A stretch of DNA of 8,469 nt from Verrucomicrobiota bacterium. Its GTDB lineage: Bacteria; Verrucomicrobiota; Lentisphaeria; Victivallales; Victivallaceae. The notes below the pieces were generated by a model. It saw only the letters and a program-made list of their open reading frames with translations. It did not search any database and was not told where the DNA came from. The stretch is from positions 1 through 8,469 of the forward strand of contig JAEWSS010000160.1 in the NCBI GenBank assembly GCA_023459755.1. The letters are read 5' to 3'. Below are positions 1 through 6,700 of this stretch, piece by piece. Position numbers and translations under genes: made by a program. Position 1 is the first letter of the stretch, and the number at the start of each line of letters is the position of its first letter.

Positions 1-926
1 TCCTCAAGTTTGCAGTTATTTGCAAGTCCGTCGAGCAGGGGACGCAGCTCCCGGGCGTTGAGCTGGGTGTCGGCGGTGGCGAAAAAACGGAACGCGGTTC
101 CGGCGGCCGGCAGCGTCCGGAAAACGCTGATTTCCGGTGAATACACCTCCGTCCATTTGTCCTGATCGACCATGACCACGCGAAGTTCGTATTCGGTGTC
201 CGGTTCAAGTCCGTCGACGGTCACAATATGGTCGGTGCGGTTGGCCGCCACCTGACCGAGGAAGAGTTCCCAGGTCGTGTTCCACTCTTTATCGCCTTTT
301 TTGCGCCATTGCACTCCGGACGGGACATCGCCGTCGGTGCCGAAGCTGAAGGAGCAGTTTTCGATGCCGGGACGGATGGCGAGCGGCTGCCGCAATACGG
401 TGGTGGAGGGCGGAAACAGTTGGGCAATCCGCTGGCGGCGGTCGATCTTCGCGTAATTTTCGAGCGTGAACGGCAGTGCCCCGATCGCCATTGAACAGCC
501 GTAGCTGCCGGAGCGGATCACCGCCACAACTTCGTTGACTCCGGAACGCACCGGGATCGCGGCAACCTGATTTTTAATTGAGATCGGGGCGTCGGAGTTG
601 CCCGTATCCATGATGGAAAAAACCGGAGCGCCGTTCACGCTGATGTCAAACCACCAGTCGGCGCCGGCGCCCATCAACATAAGGCCGTCGCGCGGGGCGG
701 TGAACGTGCCGCGGCAGGTCAGGTATTTGTCGGGCGACGGTTTGCCGTCGACAAAAGTCCGCAGATCGACGTAACCTGATTCGTCGGTTTCGATCGGAGT
801 TGAAAAACCGTCAATGCTCCACTGCCGGGAAAATTCGCCGTTGACAAACTTTTCGGCGTTAACCGCCGTCGCAAACCCCGGTGCCAGCAGCGCGGCACAC
901 ACCGCCGCAGCCAATGCCTTATACAT
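1..926 (-). CDS. Secreted metallophosphoesterase with N-terminal beta-sandwich and fibronectin III-like domain (3' end outside window)
   Basis: This is an open frame on the minus strand from an ATG at 926-924 to the window edge, giving 308 complete residues. The start is set by AAGGAGG ending 7 bases before the ATG. Residues 1-24 look like a Sec signal peptide (Lys3, an Ala-rich core, probable cleavage after V-N-A), so the product is exported. Residues about 65-155 form a beta-rich region with a WWFDISVNG stretch, like the galactose-binding-type sandwich domains attached to secreted hydrolases. Residues about 170-272 resemble a fibronectin III domain, with the typical VDGLEPDTEYELRV strand. 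From about residue 279 the hydrophobic strand FRFFATADTQ begins, matching the first metal-binding strand of calcineurin-like phosphoesterases (Asp286, with Gln288 where many members have His). The overall order resembles purple-acid-phosphatase-like secreted phosphoesterases. The substrate is unknown, and the other metal ligands and the nucleotide-cut C-terminus lie outside the window. Gene call sure; catalytic class moderately sure. Confidence 0.85.
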   Translation of the reverse strand, partial: MYKALAAAVCAALLAPGFATAVNAEKFVNGEFSRQWSIDGFSTPIETDESGYVDLRTFVDGKPSPDKYLTCRGTFTAPRDGLMLMGAGADWWFDISVNGAPVFSIMDTGNSDAPISIKNQVAAIPVRSGVNEVVAVIRSGSYGCSMAIGALPFTLENYAKIDRRQRIAQLFPPSTTVLRQPLAIRPGIENCSFSFGTDGDVPSGVQWRKKGDKEWNTTWELFLGQVAANRTDHIVTVDGLEPDTEYELRVVMVDQDKWTEVYSPEISVFRTLPAAGTAFRFFATADTQLNARELRPLLDGLANNCKLE

Positions 927-945
927 GAAAAACCTCCTTGTAACG

Positions 946-955
946 TTTCATGAAA
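946..955. promoter_or_regulatory. Ten-base perfect palindrome at the predicted transcription start (possible operator)
   Basis: TTTCATGAAA is a perfect palindrome. It lies just downstream of the -10 box and covers the predicted +1 of the phosphoesterase gene, a position where a bound repressor would block initiation. It sits inside TGTA...TACA ends (939-960) that are not symmetric about its centre. A ten-base AT-rich palindrome can occur by chance, so the operator reading is tentative. Confidence 0.25.
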
Positions 956-957
956 GT

Positions 958-985
958 ACAATAGCGCTTTAGTCGTCAAAGTCAA
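958..985 (-). promoter_or_regulatory. Probable sigma-70-type promoter of the phosphoesterase gene
   Basis: Read on the minus strand, TTGACT (985-980) is followed after 16 bases by TATTGT (963-958). This places the start of transcription near 951, about 25 bases upstream of the ATG at 926, leaving a short leader that carries the ribosome site. The match to the -35 box is good and to the -10 box fair. It is predicted from sequence only. Confidence 0.5.
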
Positions 986-1056
986 TCCCGGCGGAAACAA
1001 AAAGCGTCCGAACTAAAATCGTTTTGGCAAAACATGACCGCCGGCTGATACATTTT

Positions 1057-1079
1057 TGATATATTGCCGACAGTCGGCA
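1057..1079 (+). promoter_or_regulatory. Possible extended -10 element with a 15-base inverted repeat at the start site
   Basis: TGATATATT (1057-1065) fits an extended -10 element (TG, one base, then TATATT at 1060-1065). Directly after it is the perfect dyad TGCCGAC-A-GTCGGCA (1065-1079), centred at 1072, which is where transcription would begin. No convincing -35 box is seen. A one-base spacer is too short for an RNA loop, which favours a protein-binding site, although a five-base-pair hairpin with a five-base loop is also possible. It would control the small membrane-protein genes at 1149-1914. Confidence 0.3.
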
Positions 1080-1136
1080 GGTTGTCTTCTTGAAAAAACT
1101 CTTTATAGTGATAACTTTTTGTATAGTCTTAACAAA

Positions 1137-1141
1137 AGGAG
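1137..1141 (+). promoter_or_regulatory. Ribosome binding site that fixes the start at 1149
   Basis: AGGAG lies seven bases before the ATG at 1149. An in-frame ATG exists further upstream at 1056, but it would add 31 polar residues unlike the family, it has no ribosome site, and it falls inside the predicted promoter. The start at 1149 is therefore chosen. Confidence 0.7.
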
Positions 1142-1148
1142 TTTTGAA

Positions 1149-1493
1149 ATGGTAATGCGCCGGTCGATTGCAATGGTATTGATCCTCACCTTCGTCACTT
1201 GCGGGATATATTGGCTGTTTTGGGCCTACAACACCAGATGCGAACTCAAGCAGTATCTTGACGATCCGTCGATCAATCCGGGACTGGACGTTCTGCTGAT
1301 GATACTCTGTTTCCCTTATTGTTATTATTGGTTCTATAAATATTCCAAGGAGATCGCGGCGGCGGAGGACAAGGCCGGCATTACCGTCACCGACAATTCG
1401 CTGATCAATCTGCTGCTTGCCGTTCTCGGGTTGAGCGTTGTCGCAATGCTGATAATGCAGAGTCAGCTCAATGCAATTGCGGATAAACAATAA
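1149..1493 (+). CDS. Small DUF4234-family integral membrane protein
   Basis: The product is 114 residues. The sequence shows the family hallmarks in order: a basic start (MVMRRS), a first membrane helix ending in TCGIYWLFWAYN (residues 17-28), a second helix around residues 46-64 with FPYCYYWFYKYSKEI, and a third around 85-104 followed by MQSQLNAIA (103-111). This pattern of TCGIYW, aromatic-rich second helix and terminal QxxLNxIA is typical of DUF4234, whose members are small inner-membrane proteins without an established biochemical role. The last 23 bases overlap the next gene, a DUF2752 protein; such small membrane-protein pairs are found in other bacteria and point to a joint function. 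Nothing in the sequence indicates an enzyme. Family assignment is fairly sure, function unknown. Confidence 0.88.
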   Translation: MVMRRSIAMVLILTFVTCGIYWLFWAYNTRCELKQYLDDPSINPGLDVLLMILCFPYCYYWFYKYSKEIAAAEDKAGITVTDNSLINLLLAVLGLSVVAMLIMQSQLNAIADKQ

Positions 1494-1914
1494 ATTTGCA
1501 ATATCGGCGGCGGCAGCGGTTTTCGCCGTCGCCGCCGGGTTACTTGTTATACGGTGGACCGGAAGCGGCACATTGTGCGTGGTGCGCACCTATACCGGAA
1601 TGCCCTGTCCGGGGTGCGGTCTCGGTCACGCGCTGATTGCGTTGCTGCATGGCGACTTTTCTGCGTCGCTGGTTTTCCATCCTCTGCTGCTGCCGTTGGC
1701 GGCGCTTTTTCCGGTGTTGGCAATATGCCTGCTCAAGCCGGAGCTTTTTGCCAAATTCAACCGGCTGTGGATCGGCGCAGCGGTGCTGCTGACCGTCTTT
1801 TATCTGGTGCGGCTGGCGATTTATTTTCCGGCCGGGCCGTACCCGATGATTTATTCCCATAATAATGTAATCGAAAAGGTCTGCGGTTTGCTCTTTCACA
1901 CCTGTTTTCGATAA
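1471..1914 (+). CDS. DUF2752-family membrane protein
   Basis: The product is 147 residues with three likely membrane helices (about 8-28, 68-90 and 98-118). The family signature is present: Cys36, then TGMPCPGCGLGHALIALL (residues 42-59) followed by GDF and a helix starting at FHPLLLP. In most DUF2752 members the segment after CPGCG reads like L-T-R-A; here it is L-G-H-A, so the usual Thr-Arg is Gly52-His53. The three cysteines (36, 46, 49) could bind a metal or form a redox site, but no function is established for the family. The ATG at 1471 lies inside the upstream gene and has only a weak ribosome site (GCAGAG at 1457-1462), so translation is probably coupled to that of the DUF4234 gene. 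No clear terminator hairpin follows the stop. Confidence 0.88.
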   Translation: MQLRINNKFAISAAAAVFAVAAGLLVIRWTGSGTLCVVRTYTGMPCPGCGLGHALIALLHGDFSASLVFHPLLLPLAALFPVLAICLLKPELFAKFNRLWIGAAVLLTVFYLVRLAIYFPAGPYPMIYSHNNVIEKVCGLLFHTCFR

Positions 1915-2047
1915 ATGGAAGATGACGTTTTTCCTATTGTTCAGCACACAATTTTTTAATCTTGCACCTGAACGGAAATATAAAACGTTGAAAAATGGTA
2001 AAAGATGTTATTTATCGGCAAAGCGCGGAAAGATATAGGGTAACAAC

Positions 2048-2075
2048 TTGCATTTCAGTGATAATATTATATATT
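2048..2075 (+). promoter_or_regulatory. Probable promoter of the polysaccharide operon
   Basis: TTGCAT (2048-2053) and TATATT (2070-2075) are separated by 16 bases, in the most AT-rich part of the gap. An overlapping alternative is the extended -10 element TGATAATAT (2059-2067). Either would start transcription within about 2074-2082 and give a leader of roughly 285-295 bases before the ATG at 2368. It is predicted from sequence only. Confidence 0.5.
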
Positions 2076-2133
2076 TTTAGGCAGAGGAAAAGAAAATAAC
2101 GTATGTCTGCTTCTGAAATATGGACGGCGGGTA

Positions 2134-2154
2134 GGCATGTCAAGTAGACATGTC
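2134..2154 (+). repeat. Eight-pair hairpin in the leader
   Basis: GGCATGTC (2134-2141) pairs with GACATGTC (2147-2154) around the five-base loop AAGTA, with one G-T wobble. No T-run follows directly, so it is not an intrinsic terminator. As DNA it is also a dyad that a regulator could bind, about 55-60 bases downstream of the predicted transcription start. Confidence 0.4.
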
Positions 2155-2263
2155 CGGCACATGATTTTTGTTTGTGCGACGAGTCGCTCGCACGGTGGAT
2201 GGGCTGTCGTGTGACCGGAGATCATCCGGCTGCGCATGATTCAGTTGCATCCCGGGGCGGGTT

Positions 2264-2298
2264 AGCCGTAAATATGCCGAGGAGACTTTTTTACGGTT
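2264..2298 (+). repeat. Nine-pair stem-loop with a Shine-Dalgarno-like loop
   Basis: AGCCGTAAA (2264-2272) pairs with TTTACGGTT (2290-2298), one pair being G-T, around a 17-base loop that contains AGGAG (2280-2284). The 3' arm can instead pair downstream: CGGT (2294-2297) with ACCG (2301-2304), so the two helices cannot coexist. No start codon lies at a usable distance from this AGGAG, so it probably does not start a gene. Confidence 0.35.
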
Positions 2299-2367
2299 TT
2301 ACCGCCGCGGCGTTTCGGGATCGCATTTATTTTTCGGTGATTTTATGCTTTTGAGGAGGGGCATATT

Positions 2368-3771
2368 ATGGCCAATAAATCCATTGCGCTGTTGTCCGCC
2401 GACGATATTTTGTTTCGCAAACTGCAATTTACACTCCGTTTGGTCGGGTTCGATTGCACTTGGGTGCGCTGCGAAAAAGAGTTTTTGGGGCTGCAAAAAC
2501 AGGCGCCGGCGGCGGTGTTCTTCGACACCGGGGACGGGTACCGGCTGTCGGTGGATCGGGCGCTGCAGCTGAAGATGGTCTGGAAAAACAATGTTCCCGC
2601 TCCAATGTTTCTGCTCTCCGCCGATGTCGGGCTGAAAACGCTTTCCGGCTCATATGCAGTTTTCGACGCTTTCTGCAAACTTCCATTTTTTCGGCAGGAC
2701 ATCTATAAACTGCTCAAGGACAATCGACTGCTTAACCGGCAGGAACTGCAGATCGTGCCATTCAGCGAGGCTTTGCCGGCGACGGCGGTGAAGGATTTTC
2801 TTGGCCAGTTGCAAAACAGCCGCGCAGCGGTGATGCCGGTTTATGCCGAAGGCTACCATTATCCGCTGGCCGACGCGGCTTTGCCGGGCGACATTCGCGA
2901 CAGCATTTCGACGCTGCTTTCGCTTTATTCACGCGGTGTGCTTGAACGGGAAATCTATGACCGCATCCATCGCTGTCCATATTGTTCCGCCTCGCAGGTA
3001 AATTTTCGGGAATGCTGTCCGCAATGTCATTCCATTGATTTTATTCCGGTGGAGATGCTGCACCATTTTCCCTGCGGTTACGTTGGTGACTCCAATGAGT
3101 TCCGCCGTCATGATTCGGAAAACCTGGTCTGTCCGAAATGTGAAAAACCGCTGCGCCATATCGGCATGGACTATGAAAAGCCGATAGGCTCATTCAGTTG
3201 CAACACCTGTCAAATGCATTTCAGTATTCCGGCGGTTCGCTGTCGTTGTTTTGTCTGCGGGCGCGACTTTACGCCCGGCGACGCGGTGGTTCAGACCTTC
3301 TACAGCTATACTCTGAAGGAACATTTTTCCGGGGTTCCGGATGCCGCTGGAAATTCAGGTGAAATTTTTTCCGTGACCCGAGAAAATTTTATTGTTCTGC
3401 TTCGTCAGAATATCGGAATTTCACGCGAACTCGGATTTGACATTCAGCTGGTTTTGGTCGACGGCTCCGGATTGTCCGATGCCGAACGTCACGAACTGCT
3501 TCGGCTTCTGCATGAATTCAACCGGCCGGTCGACGTGGTGTACGCCTCGCCGCAGGGGGCGATTCTGGTTCTGCTGTTTTACATATCGCCGGATGGCGCG
3601 CAGGCGCGAATCAATGATTTTCGCCGTTTGCGGCTTTCAAATCCGCTGCTTGGCAAACGCAAGCTGAATTCCCGGATTTACCGGTTCTCCGGAAATGAAA
3701 ATCTTGATGCGGAAAAATTGATCGATAAACTTTGCATGACGGTCGGTGATCTGCCGGAGAACCAGATATGA
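2368..3771 (+). CDS. Cytoplasmic regulator: receiver domain, TackOD1-like zinc ribbons, degenerate GGDEF domain
   Basis: The product is 467 residues with no signal peptide or membrane segment. The start is set by AGGAGGG seven bases upstream. Residues 4-120 look like a response-regulator receiver: acidic pair Asp12-Asp13, candidate phospho-acceptor Asp53, switch Ser84 and Lys104 are all present. Residues about 200-300 carry three four-ligand zinc sets: Cys203/206/217/220, His233-Cys236 with Cys255/258, and Cys278/281 with Cys294/297. The CxxC spacing and the HHFPCGY segment match the TackOD1 output domain, first named from thaumarchaeal signalling proteins. Residues about 336-460 follow the GGDEF fold (strand LVLVD ending at Asp365; strand AILVLLFY at 398-405), but the signature is replaced by PQGAI (395-399), so no cyclase activity is expected. 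Five residues before it stands R386-P-V-D389, exactly where the cyclic di-GMP inhibitory RxxD site lies. It probably senses a signal for the co-transcribed export genes; the stop overlaps the next start by four bases. Confidence 0.85.
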   Translation: MANKSIALLSADDILFRKLQFTLRLVGFDCTWVRCEKEFLGLQKQAPAAVFFDTGDGYRLSVDRALQLKMVWKNNVPAPMFLLSADVGLKTLSGSYAVFDAFCKLPFFRQDIYKLLKDNRLLNRQELQIVPFSEALPATAVKDFLGQLQNSRAAVMPVYAEGYHYPLADAALPGDIRDSISTLLSLYSRGVLEREIYDRIHRCPYCSASQVNFRECCPQCHSIDFIPVEMLHHFPCGYVGDSNEFRRHDSENLVCPKCEKPLRHIGMDYEKPIGSFSCNTCQMHFSIPAVRCRCFVCGRDFTPGDAVVQTFYSYTLKEHFSGVPDAAGNSGEIFSVTRENFIVLLRQNIGISRELGFDIQLVLVDGSGLSDAERHELLRLLHEFNRPVDVVYASPQGAILVLLFYISPDGAQARINDFRRLRLSNPLLGKRKLNSRIYRFSGNENLDAEKLIDKLCMTVGDLPENQI

Positions 3772-6700
3772 TGAAGCGGTTGCATTGGTTGATGCCGGCG
3801 CTTTTGCTGTTCGGACTGACCGCCTGCTCCTATCGGACCGACCGGTTTGACGAATATGTCGTCACCATGCAGAGCGATCAGTTCAATCTTTACCGGAACG
3901 ACAAACCCGCCGGACTGGACGATCTTGCCCGTCCCGAAAAGACCCCGGTATGCCCGGAAAATCAGGAAACCGCGGTACTTGCCGGCAACAGGATCGAACT
4001 CGGCGCCGGCTCCGGATCGTATGCCGTTGTTGCGATTTTATCCGGGCGAACTCCTCCGGTTGTTCAGGGCTATAGCGACCGCGTGGGGAAATCCGGGCGC
4101 GACGTACTGTTTTCGGTTCCGCTGGACTGCGGCAACGCCATTCTGCTTCGTCGGGAGGATAACGGCGACCGCATTTATCAGATTTTGCTTTCCCTGCGTT
4201 ACGATACGCTGATTCCGATCGTCAGGAAGAACAACTATGAGCTTTTCATCCTGACACTGCGGCACTGCGAAAAACGCGACGAATGGGAGATCACCGAGTT
4301 CAAAAACGTCACCGACGGTGAAAATGACGCCGTTCAGGGCGTGTTCAGTCCGGATGGTTCCAGAATCGCATTTGTGGAGGATGACCGGAAAAACACCGCC
4401 ACGCTGGTCATCATGAACCGCGACGGGACAGACCGCAGGACGGTGTCGGCAAACGGCCTGCTGCCGTGTTTTCTTGCGTCGGGCGAACTCCTGTTTGTCG
4501 AACAGTCCGGGGTGTTTCGCGACTTCCGTGTTTATGTCCCCGGCGACGGGGCGATTCGCCGCGCCACCGACGCCGAGATCGCCGGTGTTTTGCGCACCGT
4601 TCCGTCGTCCGGTCTGCGGGAGTTCTACCGCCGGTTTGAGAGCGGCGGAACCGCGGCGCCGCTGCCCGCCGCTTTGCCGGAGCGGTCCGAGACGCTGCGC
4701 ACTCTGTTTATTTACGGCCTGCGCAACTCGCCGGTTATTCTGCAGAGTTACTACGACTACCTGTCGCTCAAGGCCAGAAACACGCAGAACCTGTTTGACA
4801 TCGGTCCGGATTTCTTCATGGGCGCCGACTATCTTCTGACCAGCAACATTTTTTGGGACACGCCGAATAACTCTTACTATGTGATCGGCGACCGGATCGG
4901 CAATGACAATTTTATCCGCTTCATGTCCGGCTTTGCCATTCCGGTCATCCCCAATCTGCCGCTGCGCTGGGCGCAGCGTTATCACGACAACTGGACGGAG
5001 CGGTACGGACGAGCCTCGATTTTGAAGGCATTCAACGAATTTTCCGGCCGTCTGCCCCGCCTGGTGTTCGACTGCCGGCAGGCCGCCTCCGAAATCGACA
5101 GCATCGACCGACAACTGCGGCGCAACGCGAAACGGATCGAACGTTTTCAAAAACAGCTTGCCTCCGGCGTCGGCACCGCGGAGCGGGTGATCTTTGCGGA
5201 AAATATTCAAGCCGGCCTGCAAAGTGACCGGAACTCCGCGGCGGAACGTCTGCGGCAGTGCCAACTTGACCTCGCGGCGCTTATCGGGTTGAATCCGGAC
5301 TGCGAGCTGGTTGTTCAGCGTGAACCGGACGACCTTGAACGGTTGGAGCCGCTGCATGGTCGCCGTTCGCGCGAATGGTTTCTGGCGCAGGGACGGATCA
5401 ACCGTCAGGAACTGCATCAGATCGACGCGCTGGTCCAGCAGGACGCCGCCACGCGCGACATGGGGCCGGAGCGCACCCGGATCGACGCCGTCCGGGTCAG
5501 TATTTCCTACGGCCTCGGGTTTCTCGAATGGCGCAAGCTGGTTGACGACTTTCTGCTTATGGGCGTCAGCTATGCCGTTCCAATGCGGATGCCGATCTTT
5601 TTTGACGCCTACTATCAGGACTACGACGCCAGAATCATGGCGCTGCGCATGCGCAAATATCAGATGGATGGCGCCATTCAGGGGGAGATCGCTTCCGCCT
5701 GGGGCGATTATTCCACTGAAAACGGCCGGAATATTCATCGTGCCAAACGCGGCGAAACGCTCCGCGAACAGGCGCGAATCGCGAATCTGCTGCAGAAGTT
5801 CGGCACGCGCGACCTGATGAGTTCCGCGCCGGATTATGACGAGTACACCGCTGAAGTGGACAGCATTGCCGAACAGATGGTCGGTGACGGCATAAAATAT
5901 GAGCGGCTGCGCCGTCTGGCTTATCTCTATCAGGCCGCCGGTCGTGCCGACATCTTTCTGCGCGAGGCGGTAACCGCGCTTGAGACCGCTGCGCCGCGCA
6001 GTGCGGGAAACGTGGTTGAGAACCGCGGCGTCTATTTATGGCTGGCGCCGGATATTATTCGGTCGAAGTCGGCGCGGGACGCATTTTTCGAGCGGTGCGG
6101 GGCCGGCGGCATCGGGTTGGTCTACTGTTATTTTTCAATGGAAAAAGACCGGATTCCGTTCCTGAAAAAATATGAACCGGAATATGCTTTTTTCCTTGAG
6201 GGGTGCCGGCGCCGGAATATCCGGGTCATGGCGCTGATCGGGGAACCGGAGTGGGTCGATCCGGCCCGGCGCGGCGACATGTTCACACTGCTGGACGCCT
6301 ACAACGAATTTAACGGCATGCGCGCCGAAATCGGCGAAAAGGGATTTGACGGCCTGTCAATCGATGTCGAACCCCATTCCGAGCCGGGTTGGAACAACGG
6401 TTCCCGCAACCGCCTGATTCTTGACTATCTTGACATGCTGGATGCGATCGGCGGCAAGATCGGAAAAAATAATCTTAACGCGGCGGTTCCTTACACTTAC
6501 AGCGGCGTTCCGGTACTCGGTTCTTATTTCGACCTGCTCAAAGAGACCGCCGACCGCTGCGGCAGTCTGACGCTGATGGCTTACCGCGATACAGTGGACG
6601 GCGTGCTTAAAAAAGCCGAACCGATTCTGGCTCGCGGCAATCTTGACTGTCCGGTGTTTGTGGCTGTGGAGACCAATCCGGTGAGCGAGGCGGGCGTTTC

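Larger units (their letters stand above)
1915..2367. other. Long intergenic region between membrane-protein pair and polysaccharide operon
   Basis: These 453 bases contain no convincing gene. The first half (to about 2080) is AT-rich. It holds an imperfectly placed inverted repeat GTTCAG / CTGAAC (1939-1944 and 1968-1973, 23 bases apart) of unknown meaning. No stem followed by a T-run is seen to end the upstream transcript. The second half is more GC-rich and contains several inverted repeats described separately. Its position suggests that it holds the promoter and an untranslated leader of the downstream operon. Confidence 0.6.
2080..2367 (+). promoter_or_regulatory. Candidate structured 5' leader RNA of the polysaccharide operon
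   Basis: Between the predicted promoter and the ATG at 2368 lie about 288 bases with several local inverted repeats: GGCAGA/TCTGCT (2080-2085 with 2106-2111), an eight-pair stem at 2134-2154, GTGCGA/TCGCAC (2174-2179 with 2188-2193), CCGGA/TCCGG (2215-2219 with 2225-2229), a nine-pair stem at 2264-2298, and TATGC/GCATA (2344-2348 with 2361-2365) whose loop displays the AGGAGG ribosome site. Some pairings exclude each other: GCACA (2157-2161) could pair with TGTGC (2173-2177), competing with the 2174-2193 stem. I tried to match cyclic di-GMP-I, cobalamin, TPP and molybdenum cofactor riboswitches and found no core consensus. Whether this is a regulatory RNA or chance structure cannot be told by eye. 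Confidence 0.3.

Noticed and set aside
228..494. 88-residue open frame on the plus strand
   Set aside because: It is antisense to the phosphoesterase gene, whose frame is open throughout and has signal peptide and domain matches.
969..1589. 206-residue open frame on the minus strand
   Set aside because: It runs through the divergent promoter region and antisense to both small membrane-protein genes, which have clear family signatures; its translation resembles no protein family.
1939..1973. GTTCAG / CTGAAC inverted repeat as LexA-type box
   Set aside because: The 23-base spacing fits no known LexA operator and it is over 70 bases upstream of the nearest promoter.
2134..2170. Hairpin plus T-run as intrinsic terminator
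   Set aside because: The five T residues (2164-2168) start ten bases after the stem and are followed by G, so the geometry is wrong for a terminator.
2172..2354. 60-residue open frame with a TTG start in the leader
   Set aside because: No ribosome site precedes the TTG, no family resemblance is seen, and the frame spans several inverted repeats and ends in the ribosome site region of the next gene. A leader peptide cannot be excluded but is not supported.
2080..2367. Cyclic di-GMP or other known riboswitch in the leader
   Set aside because: Neither the GEMM core nor conserved cores of cobalamin, TPP, SAM or molybdenum cofactor riboswitches could be matched by eye; only the weaker claim of a structured leader is kept.
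3115..3126. Second RxxD (R246-R-H-D249) in the regulator
   Set aside because: It lies inside the zinc-ribbon module and not in a GGDEF fold, so it is probably a chance match.
4038..5738. 566-residue open frame on the minus strand
   Set aside because: It lies fully inside the channel-hydrolase gene, has no ribosome site, shows no recognisable domain and is explained by the GC-rich codon usage of the sense gene.
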